This document shows positions 15,001-24,298 of a stretch of 40,239 bases of DNA, in pieces (position 1 is the first letter of the stretch; each line of letters starts with the position of its first letter). The position numbers and the translations under genes are program-made. The stretch comes from a virus, in IMG/VR virus record IMGVR_UViG_3300048121_001020, positions 1 through 40,239 of that record. The stretch is one strand, 5' to 3'. Under the pieces are notes generated by a model that was not told the origin of the DNA, did not search any database, and saw only the letters and a list, made by a program, of their open reading frames with translations.

Positions 15001-17832
15001 ATGTCATATCAAAATCTTAGATTCTTTGATAATAATTCTAACGAATTAAATTTAGAATACAACAGTGAACTGGGATATTCAGAAGGAACTGCGTTTTTAC
15101 CAGAGGTATCTACAGGTCTTTATGAAACTCTTAACATATATGTATTAGAAGAGGTAAGAGACAATTTAGATAACCCTAGGTTTGTACACCCAATATCGAC
15201 AGACGCTAACAACACTTCTTTGAAATTTAAATTTACTTCAGAATATGGAGAAAGTGAAGACATTTTCTTGTATAGTGGCAAGATGATAAAGGGAGATCTT
15301 GAAGTAATTGTAGATGAAACTCAATTAAGTGAAATGAAACCTAATACACTTTATAGTGGGTTAGATTCCGAAAATTTTAAAATAGTTTCACCAACAGCTG
15401 ACATGTTACAGCCCACTGCTTGTATTGCAAATGTCGCTTTAAGTTCTAGTGTAGAAGGTTTTCATATTAGAACACTTGAAATATATGCGCACACCAATGG
15501 CATTGATACTAAAGTAGCCTCTTTAAAAATATATGGTGAAGTTGTTGCAGAAGACGAAAGATTAAAAGATCTTTTGACTAATATGGCTCTTAACTTAGAT
15601 GAAATGGATTATCTTATTTTTAGAGAATCTGATATTAAAGATCTTGGTGTAGATTATAAAGTTTTAAATAGAAAAAGAAAAGAACTTTTATTACAGGCTT
15701 CTACTATAAAGCCATTTATCGGTACATATAAGGCTCTACTAAATGTTATTGATTTTTATGGATATAATAATGTAAGCCTTAGAGAATATTGGTTAAATAT
15801 AAATGAAAGTGCAGAGGGATTCGGTAAGATGATTGTTGTTCCTGTTGCTAACCAAACTGAGGTTGGTTTTTTAGCTAAGAAAAGTAGAAATACTAATCTT
15901 CCTAACTCTAACCAAAAGAAAACTTTTAGATTTTCATTAGCATATAGACTAAATGTTCCTACTGGAAGGTTAAATGAATTTGATTTACCGGAAGTCGAAG
16001 AAATTACAGATTTCTCGCCCGATGAAATATTAATTAAGTTATATGCTTTAAAGCGTAAATTACAGAGAGAGTATTTACCCCTTAATGCAAAAATCGTAGA
16101 CATTACAGCGGAAGGAGATTACTTCGATGGCGTTAATCAAAGAGTATGGAATAATCAACAACAGATTAAAACACAACAATCCGGACAAGACGTACATTAC
16201 GATGTTTTACCTGATGTTAAAACTATTTATATAGAAGATTTAAGAAAAGTAGATTATAGGTTAGAAGGAATTAATCAAAAAATAGAAGTATTTAGTAAGA
16301 CGGAGAGAAACGAATTAGAAGAATCTATACGAAATTTTTATACAGAATGGTATGATGAGGACATGTCTTCTTATAATACTATTGAGGGTATACCGATAGG
16401 AGCTCCTATTGTTTTAACAGGGACTTCTCTTAAAGATACATGGGATGATGCCGAGTTTACGTTTATTGACGCAAATGATACCGATGACGATATTGCATAT
16501 CCAATTTATAATGCAAACGGTACGATAGCCGATGATAGTGAGAATGATTTAAATCTTCAAACAGGTGGAATAAATCCAACCCAGGACACTTTCTTAACAT
16601 GGGATGATTGGTGGAAAAGAAGTGTATATGAAATTGAATGGATAATTAAAGGCCCTAGAGGTTACTATAAAACTATTAGAGGATCCGTTGACGACTGGTA
16701 TACTCTTCCCTTAATATTACCATATACGGGAGAATACGCAATAGATGTTGCATTTTGGGATTTATATAATGTTAGAAGCATTAGTCATAATAAAAAGATA
16801 AATGTTAAATCGAAGAATATACAAGTATATGGTCTTTATCAAAAGCTTACTAAAGAATTAGATTGGGCAAACTATAAGTATAATTGGGAAGAAGCTGGTT
16901 CTTCATGGGAATGGGGCAGAGAAAACCTAAACACTGTTGAAGAAAACATAGGTACATATTACCTAACTTTAGATAGAGCTAATTATTTAAATAGTGACGA
17001 AGACGGTAAAGAATTTTCAATAAGCAGAAGATATGAAGATTCAAATAGTCCTACTGGGTTTGCTGAAACAACTGGCGCATATCAATGGAAATCTTTAAGA
17101 AAACAGGTATGGAACGACGGACCAACTACCTCATGGAATCAGACTAGAATAGGTGCTGATTTAAATTCTTCATTTAAATTAGAGTTAAACGGAGATGCAA
17201 ACGGAACTATAACAGTTTCCCAAATAGATACATTCACTGGTCTAGAAATAATGGAATCATATACACCAACTGCAACATATCCTGTAAATCCACAGGATTT
17301 ATCTGCTTGGAACAATTTACAACAGGAAATTAATAATTTAAATCCTAATCAATATCCTATCTTTACCAAATTTAATTGGAATCCGATTTATTTTGATTCA
17401 GACGGAAATGTTTCAACAGGTATTGAAGGAGTTGATGAATGTACATATATGCTGGTAGTTTCTAAACAACCAAACGAAAGTTATGATTTCCACAACGCTA
17501 CGACAACAACAGGAACAATAGATCCTAGCAGCTTTGTTAAATATCAAGCGTATAATCCTAACTTTAACGACACATATATTATTGACGATCATGACACTAT
17601 AAGTTTATTAAATCATGTAACATTTTCTTATGATTTAACTAAAATGCCAGGTGTCATAGAGCAGAAATGGAGATTGATAAATAATAGTGTAAAAAAAGAA
17701 GATATATATTATGATAATCAGTGGCTGACATACTTATTCGATACGAAAGGAGAGTATAGTTTAGAGCTGGAATTAACTGATTTGAATGGAAATAAAAATA
17801 TAACAAGAAAAAACATCTTAACAATTAAATAA
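15001..17832 (+). CDS. Baseplate wedge protein, gp7/gpI-like with PKD-like domains
   Basis: This encodes 943 residues (T4 gp7 is about 1030). After a beta-rich N-terminus, residues about 184-270 give the helical segment KVLNRKRKELLLQASTIKPF followed by IGTYKALLNVIDFYGYNNVS and LREYWLNIN. This resembles the gpI/gp7-type segment that packs on gp6. Two Ig/PKD-like domains are likely: about 540-604 (YEIEWIIKGPRGYYKTIRGS, then LPYTGEYAIDVAFWDLYNVR) and the last 75 residues (EQKWRLIN, then FDTKGEYSLELELTDLNGNK). These show the G-x-Y-x-[LI]-x-[LV] strand with a D-L-x-N turn. Other parts are Asp-, Asn- and Trp-rich. Order gp25-gp6-(small)-this gene matches gp25/gp6/gp7 logic. The gp7 assignment rests on order and the 184-270 region; the PKD-like domains may be decoration. 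Confidence 0.68.
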   Translation: MSYQNLRFFDNNSNELNLEYNSELGYSEGTAFLPEVSTGLYETLNIYVLEEVRDNLDNPRFVHPISTDANNTSLKFKFTSEYGESEDIFLYSGKMIKGDLEVIVDETQLSEMKPNTLYSGLDSENFKIVSPTADMLQPTACIANVALSSSVEGFHIRTLEIYAHTNGIDTKVASLKIYGEVVAEDERLKDLLTNMALNLDEMDYLIFRESDIKDLGVDYKVLNRKRKELLLQASTIKPFIGTYKALLNVIDFYGYNNVSLREYWLNINESAEGFGKMIVVPVANQTEVGFLAKKSRNTNLPNSNQKKTFRFSLAYRLNVPTGRLNEFDLPEVEEITDFSPDEILIKLYALKRKLQREYLPLNAKIVDITAEGDYFDGVNQRVWNNQQQIKTQQSGQDVHYDVLPDVKTIYIEDLRKVDYRLEGINQKIEVFSKTERNELEESIRNFYTEWYDEDMSSYNTIEGIPIGAPIVLTGTSLKDTWDDAEFTFIDANDTDDDIAYPIYNANGTIADDSENDLNLQTGGINPTQDTFLTWDDWWKRSVYEIEWIIKGPRGYYKTIRGSVDDWYTLPLILPYTGEYAIDVAFWDLYNVRSISHNKKINVKSKNIQVYGLYQKLTKELDWANYKYNWEEAGSSWEWGRENLNTVEENIGTYYLTLDRANYLNSDEDGKEFSISRRYEDSNSPTGFAETTGAYQWKSLRKQVWNDGPTTSWNQTRIGADLNSSFKLELNGDANGTITVSQIDTFTGLEIMESYTPTATYPVNPQDLSAWNNLQQEINNLNPNQYPIFTKFNWNPIYFDSDGNVSTGIEGVDECTYMLVVSKQPNESYDFHNATTTTGTIDPSSFVKYQAYNPNFNDTYIIDDHDTISLLNHVTFSYDLTKMPGVIEQKWRLINNSVKKEDIYYDNQWLTYLFDTKGEYSLELELTDLNGNKNITRKNILTIK

Positions 17833-17833
17833 A

Positions 17834-18394
17834 ATGGCAAGTATTACTACAATTTTAGGGACACACAGTCTTTCTTCTTCAAGACTTACTATCAATAACA
17901 ACTTTGATAACATTAATGAAGAATTAGGTACAATTGAAAATGTCCTAGACACGACACAAGAAACACTAACCTTATCGAGTTCAGTTTCAGCAGGTCAACT
18001 TTTTGTTAATAACGGAAGTTTAGCTACATTTACTGTAGATGGATCTGCGTTAACATCTGGAGTTGAATCGACATTTAAAGAAAATGTTATTTTTGAGAAA
18101 GGACAACAAGTATCTATAATGGACACTGTTAATTTTCCAACTGGGATTCCAGTAAAAGGAGCATATCTATATAATGATGCACAAACCCCTATTTTATTAG
18201 GACCTTCTAATCCTGGACAGACTTTAACTGTTATCGGCACTGCTGAATTCTCTATAGATGCAAGCAACGGTAATCTTAATGGATACGACGCAAACTCTAC
18301 AATAGACGTTGCAATGAACGGATCTATTAGTTTTATAGGAGATATGAGCGGTAAATGGTATATTGTTGGTTCTAACGGAGCAACGATATCTTAA
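17834..18394 (+). CDS. Small beta-rich structural protein with an IN-x-NFD N-terminal motif
   Basis: This encodes 186 residues. The N-terminus (LSSSRLTINNNFDNINEELG) contains IN-x-NFD followed by a short helix, closely like the N-terminus of the two collagen-like fibre proteins in this window (KINYNF followed by N or D). After a helical LGTIENVLDTTQETL, the rest is short Gly/Ser/Thr strands ending SISFIGDMSGKWYIVGSNGA, which suits a small trimeric beta-prism or beta-helix. A role as a trimeric adaptor or small fibre on the wedge (as T4 gp9 and gp11 serve) is inferred. It follows the gp7-like gene by one base and precedes the 664-residue protein by 23 bases. Confidence 0.6.
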   Translation: MASITTILGTHSLSSSRLTINNNFDNINEELGTIENVLDTTQETLTLSSSVSAGQLFVNNGSLATFTVDGSALTSGVESTFKENVIFEKGQQVSIMDTVNFPTGIPVKGAYLYNDAQTPILLGPSNPGQTLTVIGTAEFSIDASNGNLNGYDANSTIDVAMNGSISFIGDMSGKWYIVGSNGATIS

Positions 18395-18417
18395 TTAAAA
18401 TAAAAACAATTAATTAG

Positions 18418-20412
18418 ATGGCTACACCACTAATAAGGATTCCACAGGAACAAGGAGGTACGATGTATGCGTTTGCTAATGCAGCAAGGGATCTGACACG
18501 TGCGTACTATAATCCCGATATCAATTTTGAATTTTCTAAATTTGCATTACTAGACTTGCCGGTATATGCTGATTTTGCATTAAGCGATGATAACGACCCT
18601 CACTCTGGCCCTAATTATATCAAATATACAAATTTATATGAAGCTGGCGGCGGAGAAGGTGCGGATCCATATAGCGATATAGCACATGATGGTAACGGAA
18701 ATGTGCATTTTGCACAAACTTTTCAAAGCTATGCTCTTAATTTAGAGAATTTGCTTCTTAACCCAGAGGTTAATGATGATTTTGACGATGTTTTATTTCA
18801 AAGTGACGCTGAAAAAATATTCTTTAAATACCTATATCATATTAATGCAATAAGAGTAAGAACTGCAACTTCACAAGAAGTTTCAACAGGATATTCTAGA
18901 ATGATAGAGCTAGATGATTCTACTCAAGCTGGTTCTGAATATAGTCAAGTTATAAAATACATTGGAAATATCGATGTAACTAACGATAAGAATTATAAAG
19001 GGCAACAGTACAACGAAATATTTGTTAACGTTCCTTCTTCTGTAGGATATACTCCTGAAGTTTTATTAGAAACATCTAAGTTTAATACTAATAATATTAA
19101 ATTTAATCCAAGCTTTGATGGCATGATTGAAGGAAGAACAACAGATGACATTCATCCAAATCATCCTCTTTTAGATTTACAAGCCTATGGTGATCAAGAT
19201 GATGGAACTTATAATACTAATGAAAATGAAATTCCAACATTTGGAATAGACTTTAACGCTTCTGCATATTCTAAAATAATAAACGATCCTAAGTTAGATA
19301 CATTATTAGACTATTCAAAGAGAGGTGGTGATTTTAGATTTAATGCAATATTAGTTTATTACGATTTATACTCTAAATCTAATATAGGTAATAAGGCTAC
19401 TAACCTTTATGGTATAATTTTATTAGACAACTGGAAAGAAGATACTTCTAACGATGGATGGTATATTCCGGAATTAACAAAATATAAGCCAAATGAAGTA
19501 ACTGGACTTAATGGTAATGCATTTGCTCTTAAATTAAATCTCAAATTTAATTCTTCATTAGACAATGTAGGTATAGAGAAAAATGTAAACGATTATTCTA
19601 CATTTTCAATGGATATTTTCTTAGACACGACAAGTGCTTTGGAAAATGCAGTTCAATTATTAAGAGATGCAAATAGCAGATATATTGATATTTCTAATAA
19701 AGTTGAGATGTTAGAAAGTTTCTTTTTGACTTCTGAAAATTTACAAGGAATATCTACAAGATTGGACTTAATTGAAAAAGACGTTGAAAATGCAACACTT
19801 AATTTTCAAGACGAAAGAAGTATCATGGACTTAATAACAGATACTAGTTCTAGGCTAAATCAGGTGATATCTGGTGACATTCCTACGGAATTACAATATA
19901 ATACTGATGTTTTAGAATCAGGTAACACAGGAGTCTCTATTGATAAATCAAGTAACGGTAAAGTTAAAATAAGTTGTATCAATTACGGATATTCTTTAAG
20001 CCCTGCCTATGTGTTTGATACTATTTCTAACACGAACGAAAGAATAATAGATAACAGCGGTCCTTTTTTACCGTCTGAATCTTCTACTAAAGCAGTTTGG
20101 CAAAGATTAAAAGAGTATGATAATTTAGTTAGAGTTTACACGGCCTTTGACGAGAGCTTTGATTCTAATCTAAATATATACCTAGACGATACTGTAACAT
20201 CATGGAAAAAAGGACAAGTTGTTAGAGTAACTTTTAAAAATAAAATCAAAAACTTACAATCTAATTCTATTACAATGTGGACAGATAAAGAAGGTGGATG
20301 GTCTCAAAAGATTTCAATCTCAGCTTCTTCTCTATTGAGTGCCACTCCCTATATAGAAATAGTTTGTGTTGATGAAATAAACAAAACGTTTGAATACGAT
20401 ATTTTAAGATAA
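18418..20412 (+). CDS. Baseplate-region structural protein with C-terminal coiled coil
   Basis: This encodes 664 residues. The N-terminus (MATPLIRIPQEQGGTMYAFA) and the strands FRFNAILVYYDLY and LYGIILLDNW around residue 310-345 are of a kind seen in large-myovirus baseplate proteins, though I cannot name the family. Residues about 406-490 are helical with heptad-like spacing (ALENAVQLLRDANSRYIDIS, then LQGISTRLDLIEKDVENATL), suggesting a trimeric or dimeric stalk. The final 150 residues are again beta-rich. Position after gp6/gp7-like genes corresponds to gp8-gp11 in T4, so a wedge-periphery role (gp8- or gp10-like) is inferred. The next gene starts one base after its stop. Confidence 0.62.
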   Translation: MATPLIRIPQEQGGTMYAFANAARDLTRAYYNPDINFEFSKFALLDLPVYADFALSDDNDPHSGPNYIKYTNLYEAGGGEGADPYSDIAHDGNGNVHFAQTFQSYALNLENLLLNPEVNDDFDDVLFQSDAEKIFFKYLYHINAIRVRTATSQEVSTGYSRMIELDDSTQAGSEYSQVIKYIGNIDVTNDKNYKGQQYNEIFVNVPSSVGYTPEVLLETSKFNTNNIKFNPSFDGMIEGRTTDDIHPNHPLLDLQAYGDQDDGTYNTNENEIPTFGIDFNASAYSKIINDPKLDTLLDYSKRGGDFRFNAILVYYDLYSKSNIGNKATNLYGIILLDNWKEDTSNDGWYIPELTKYKPNEVTGLNGNAFALKLNLKFNSSLDNVGIEKNVNDYSTFSMDIFLDTTSALENAVQLLRDANSRYIDISNKVEMLESFFLTSENLQGISTRLDLIEKDVENATLNFQDERSIMDLITDTSSRLNQVISGDIPTELQYNTDVLESGNTGVSIDKSSNGKVKISCINYGYSLSPAYVFDTISNTNERIIDNSGPFLPSESSTKAVWQRLKEYDNLVRVYTAFDESFDSNLNIYLDDTVTSWKKGQVVRVTFKNKIKNLQSNSITMWTDKEGGWSQKISISASSLLSATPYIEIVCVDEINKTFEYDILR

Positions 20413-20413
20413 T

Positions 20414-23400
20414 ATGAGCGCTAGCAATTCTATATCACACTTACTCGAACAGTTTCTTGAATTAAATACTAATTCACTAGAAACTTTTGAGCGTATCAAT
20501 GAGGCTATTTCTACAGATAAAGAAACAGTTACTATTGATTTATTCGATAATCGCACAGGCGAAATGACTGCGATTCAAATTCCAGCATTTGGTTTTTTGA
20601 AAAGAGAAATTGAAAGACTTGATAAGAATTTAACCGCAATAAGCGGCATTGACACTTCAAGTGCTAATGTTAAACTTAAAGATGGTTCTTATAGAAAAAT
20701 ACATACTTCTAGATTAAAAGGTCCTTCAGCCCCTATAACATCTTTAGCAACTCCTAAAGAATTTAACACTAAGCTAAACGATTTCTTTGAAGATTTTTTA
20801 AATCCACTATTAACAATTAACCTTGATGTTAAAGGTCAAATTCCAGTGGACACTGAAAGAGTATACACTGAAAGGTTTATATTTGATGATGAAGACGCTA
20901 CAACAGCCGAATCTTTTGACGAAATCTATAAAGGTCAAAATGATATTAATTATGAAAAGTTTGTAGCTAAAATTAAAGAAGACGGATTAAAATATAGAAT
21001 TGATGCAGAAACAGTGGATATGCCAGTTAGGTCTATTCAATATACTGGTTCTTTCGGTGTGTTTAAAGTTCAAAACGTAGCTAAGACGGTAATAGTTGAT
21101 GGCGTTAGTCAAACTAAAACGGTAAAAGTATATACTTTAAATAAACTAACATATTCTGACGCAAATAAAACAATGAAAGACACTGAATCTTTAAAGATAG
21201 GTGATTCATTAGTTGTAAATAACAAAGAATATAATACAAGGTATATTGTAAAATCGATAGATGTTTCAACTTCTCAAATTGAGCTATCTTTACTTGAAGG
21301 ATATGCTCCTATAAAAATAGGTTCGGATTCTTTAAGAATATACAAAGATATAGATTTATCAGTAGATGTTGAAATTAAAGTTGGATTTAACGAAAGACAA
21401 GTTGTTTTTGTTAAGCCAATTGACCCTATTTCTAAAATACCTTCAACAGATTATTCACCAGGTATTGCGTTTTTCTCAAATGAATTGACAATACAAGATG
21501 AAGACGGAATAGTTACTACTCTTTCTAAATATTATAAAGAAGAAGTAGCTGATTTCGGACAGTTTATAAAGGCTTTAAAGGTAGATTATATCCCACCGGC
21601 TTCGGTAGGATTAATTCCAGATTCACCTGACGTTATTGTTGATAACTTTAAGGTAACTCAAATTAATAAACACCTTACTGAAAATGCTACAGTTGAAAAG
21701 GTTAAAGCTATTAAGTCTGAAAAGATGGCTGCAAAGCAAGTTATTAAAAAGTTGGACGGAACTATTAAAAAGAAGCGTTTATTAATAGCTACTAAAAAGT
21801 TTTCTTCTAAAATAGAAAGAAATAGAGAAAAGAATGAATTAGTTTCTTTAATTAGAGAAAAAGCAGCTGAAACTAAAGTGTTTTCTTCAAGTGTTGGTGA
21901 AATAAAAGCTATCGCAGAATCAAATGAATTACCAAAGGTTTCTCCTAAATATAGGGTAAGAGGTTTTTGGTCTATTCCTGATGCTAAAAAAGTAGGTGAA
22001 GAAATATCACAGGAAGTGGTTCAATTCATAGCCAGATATAGATATATTTCTGCTACCGGTAAAACTTCGGTAATAGAACAAATTAAATTCAACAAAAAAA
22101 CTGCTGCATTTTCTAATTGGGTTGAAGTAAAAGGCCCTGTTAGAAAAAGAGAAAAGCAGGCCGATGGAGGTTTTAGATGGGTTATGGAATCTGAAGAAGA
22201 TGCGGAAGCAATCAACTTTAATTCTATAGATCTTCCAATTAGACCAGGTGAGAAAATTGAGATGATGGTAAAATCTGTTTCTGAAGCAGGTTTTCCAACA
22301 ACACCCGTTGAATCAGAATGGTCAGAAATAATTACAATTCCATTTCCAGAAGGAGAAATTGCAACTGATGGAGCAAACACCTTAGTTAATCAAAACGATT
22401 TAGATAATGTAAAGGTAGAAATTAATGATGATTTAGAAGCACAAGGTTTATTTCAGCATCTAGATTCAGGATTTACATCTAACGATACGTTCTTTGCACA
22501 TGGTGCAGATAGCTTAGCTTCTGGTTTCTTAACTGGAGAACAAAGCCCTATTAGCGTATACGATAAGCTATTAGAATTACAAAATCAATTAGAAAGATTA
22601 CAGGCTAAAGTTGAGGGTACTGTTGGTGAGCTGATGATTAAAATAGTAGACGAAGATGGAACTGCGACGATAGTTAAAAATAATACCAGTGCTAAAATAT
22701 TTGCAGGATATTATACGGATAACGCTCCAACCGGTGAAACTAAAGGGTACATTGTTACTAAAAACTTTAAAATAGAATTACATAACAGTAAAGCATCTGA
22801 TCTAGAATTATCTGCTAGAATAGTAGGAGACTTAAAACAACCTGCATACGTATCTACTAACACATCAGAATATGGACTTGGTATTATAAACGTTGATACT
22901 TCTGATGAACAAACCGGTGCCTTTGGCCCAGCTGATGCTATAGCAAATGATGCATATTATACAAGTGAAGGAAGATATGATCAAGTTCCTGTCGTTTATC
23001 AAAACTTAACAGGAGATGGAAATTCTTACAATCATTTTTCACCTTCCCCTGAACAGTCTACGCAATTGAACGGACAATATATTTATTCAAGGTTTAGGAA
23101 TATATCTAATAATGGATCATTATACAATACAGAGGACCCGGACAATGATACTGTAGTTACCGCGGTAAGAAATGGTGTTACAACAGCTGAATATGGATTA
23201 AGTTATAAATTTAGAAATCCTTCCACCGGTCAAACTTCAGCAGCATCGTTCCAGTCTGGTACTAGGCCACATCTAAGAGATTTTTCTACTATAGTTACAG
23301 ACGCTACGTGTGAAATTACTGATACCCCCGAGACTTCAAATGATGAAGCAGCTGCTTTGGCTTCTCCAGATTTTATATGGAATGGAACGTACGATGGTGG

Positions 23401-24241
23401 AAGTCTAGAAGCCGGAAGTGGAAATGCTGCCGGAGTATTAGATCTAGCTAAACTTTCTACAGTAGGAGCCGCTGATTATGATAGAGGTATATACTTATCA
23501 AAATTCCATCCAATCTTAACTGAAGGAGACCCTACGACTAGGTTATCGGTAGTTGATATTATAGGCCAAGGTTTAATTTCTATGCCTAAATACGCTGTTA
23601 AAAGAGCTAACGATAAAGATGGAAAACAACAAACACCATATCAACCTCTTTCAATTACATTTAGAGATGGAGGAGAATCAGGACCTATAGATAGAGAAGG
23701 CTCTATAATTGCTAGAAAATCTGTAAAGAATTCTTTTGAAGAAAATGATCAATATTTATTAGGTGGACTTTCATGCGGTTCTTTCTTATATCTTTCTCCT
23801 ATAAATCAAAATAGCTTATCAGTCGATGGACCTAATAAGTTTGGTAAGAAAATAGTAGAAGGTGGAAGTCAGAATGCAGTTTCAGTGGATATGGTATTTC
23901 AATATAGAATGACAGATTATCACGGTAAAGATACGGCTGGTAAAGGTAGAGTTGGTGGAATATATGGTAATACGTTCTCTAATTTAACATATTCTAAGAA
24001 AATTGGACTAGACATCATTGATACGTATAAAACTGAATTTAAATTTGATGTTGAAGTATATGCTAAGTATAAAGCGACAGGAACCAATAAAAACAGTATT
24101 AACAAAGTAATGCTACAGAGTTATAGAACGGGTACTGGTGGTAACTGGTGGTTTAACAGAAGAAGATTCTTTACTGGTTCATACTACAATGCATTTGGAT
24201 CATCTAGATTATACGATTTTGATGCTCGTCCATTTAGGTAA
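20414..24241 (+). CDS. Very large baseplate-region structural protein with FN3-like domain
   Basis: This encodes 1275 residues. The N-terminus is helical (SHLLEQFLELNTNSLETFER), then beta-rich. Residues about 430-490 are a Lys-rich helical stretch (EKVKAIKSEKMAAKQVIKKL). Residues about 510-646 look like a fibronectin-III-type domain (PKYRVRGFWSIPDAKKVGEE, then VVQFIARYRYIS, FSNWVEV, and the VKSVSEAGFPTTPVESEWSE edge strand). A coiled coil follows at about 709-739 (YDKLLELQNQLERLQAKVEG). The last 500 residues are Gly/Ser/Asn-rich and beta-structured, ending NAFGSSRLYDFDARPF. It is the last gene of the gp25-gp6 unit. A gp10-like or fibre-platform role is inferred from position; I cannot match the whole protein to one family. 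Confidence 0.62.
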   Translation: MSASNSISHLLEQFLELNTNSLETFERINEAISTDKETVTIDLFDNRTGEMTAIQIPAFGFLKREIERLDKNLTAISGIDTSSANVKLKDGSYRKIHTSRLKGPSAPITSLATPKEFNTKLNDFFEDFLNPLLTINLDVKGQIPVDTERVYTERFIFDDEDATTAESFDEIYKGQNDINYEKFVAKIKEDGLKYRIDAETVDMPVRSIQYTGSFGVFKVQNVAKTVIVDGVSQTKTVKVYTLNKLTYSDANKTMKDTESLKIGDSLVVNNKEYNTRYIVKSIDVSTSQIELSLLEGYAPIKIGSDSLRIYKDIDLSVDVEIKVGFNERQVVFVKPIDPISKIPSTDYSPGIAFFSNELTIQDEDGIVTTLSKYYKEEVADFGQFIKALKVDYIPPASVGLIPDSPDVIVDNFKVTQINKHLTENATVEKVKAIKSEKMAAKQVIKKLDGTIKKKRLLIATKKFSSKIERNREKNELVSLIREKAAETKVFSSSVGEIKAIAESNELPKVSPKYRVRGFWSIPDAKKVGEEISQEVVQFIARYRYISATGKTSVIEQIKFNKKTAAFSNWVEVKGPVRKREKQADGGFRWVMESEEDAEAINFNSIDLPIRPGEKIEMMVKSVSEAGFPTTPVESEWSEIITIPFPEGEIATDGANTLVNQNDLDNVKVEINDDLEAQGLFQHLDSGFTSNDTFFAHGADSLASGFLTGEQSPISVYDKLLELQNQLERLQAKVEGTVGELMIKIVDEDGTATIVKNNTSAKIFAGYYTDNAPTGETKGYIVTKNFKIELHNSKASDLELSARIVGDLKQPAYVSTNTSEYGLGIINVDTSDEQTGAFGPADAIANDAYYTSEGRYDQVPVVYQNLTGDGNSYNHFSPSPEQSTQLNGQYIYSRFRNISNNGSLYNTEDPDNDTVVTAVRNGVTTAEYGLSYKFRNPSTGQTSAASFQSGTRPHLRDFSTIVTDATCEITDTPETSNDEAAALASPDFIWNGTYDGGSLEAGSGNAAGVLDLAKLSTVGAADYDRGIYLSKFHPILTEGDPTTRLSVVDIIGQGLISMPKYAVKRANDKDGKQQTPYQPLSITFRDGGESGPIDREGSIIARKSVKNSFEENDQYLLGGLSCGSFLYLSPINQNSLSVDGPNKFGKKIVEGGSQNAVSVDMVFQYRMTDYHGKDTAGKGRVGGIYGNTFSNLTYSKKIGLDIIDTYKTEFKFDVEVYAKYKATGTNKNSINKVMLQSYRTGTGGNWWFNRRRFFTGSYYNAFGSSRLYDFDARPFR

Positions 24242-24262
24242 TATCCTGCTGTAGGAAAGCAT

Positions 24263-24271
24263 GATATATAC
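24263..24271 (+). promoter_or_regulatory. Promoter-like element GATATATAC, copy 6
   Basis: GATATATAC lies in the 57-base gap before the gene at 24299, with 27 bases to the ATG. It runs straight into a small inverted repeat: ACTCTA (24270-24275) and TAGAGT (24283-24288) around a seven-base loop. It is inferred to drive the giant structural gene and the first tail fibre. Confidence 0.58.
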
Positions 24272-24298
24272 TCTAACAAAAATAGAGTCTATTCATAA

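Noticed and set aside
17701-17713. GATATATATTATG inside the gp7-like gene as another promoter-like copy
   Set aside because: It is within a coding region, the base after the motif is T rather than A, C or G, and no gene begins there. It is taken as a chance match in AT-rich sequence.
24244-24256. TCCTGCTGTAGGA after the 1275-residue gene as a terminator
   Set aside because: The stem is only four base pairs with no T-run, so it is too weak to call.
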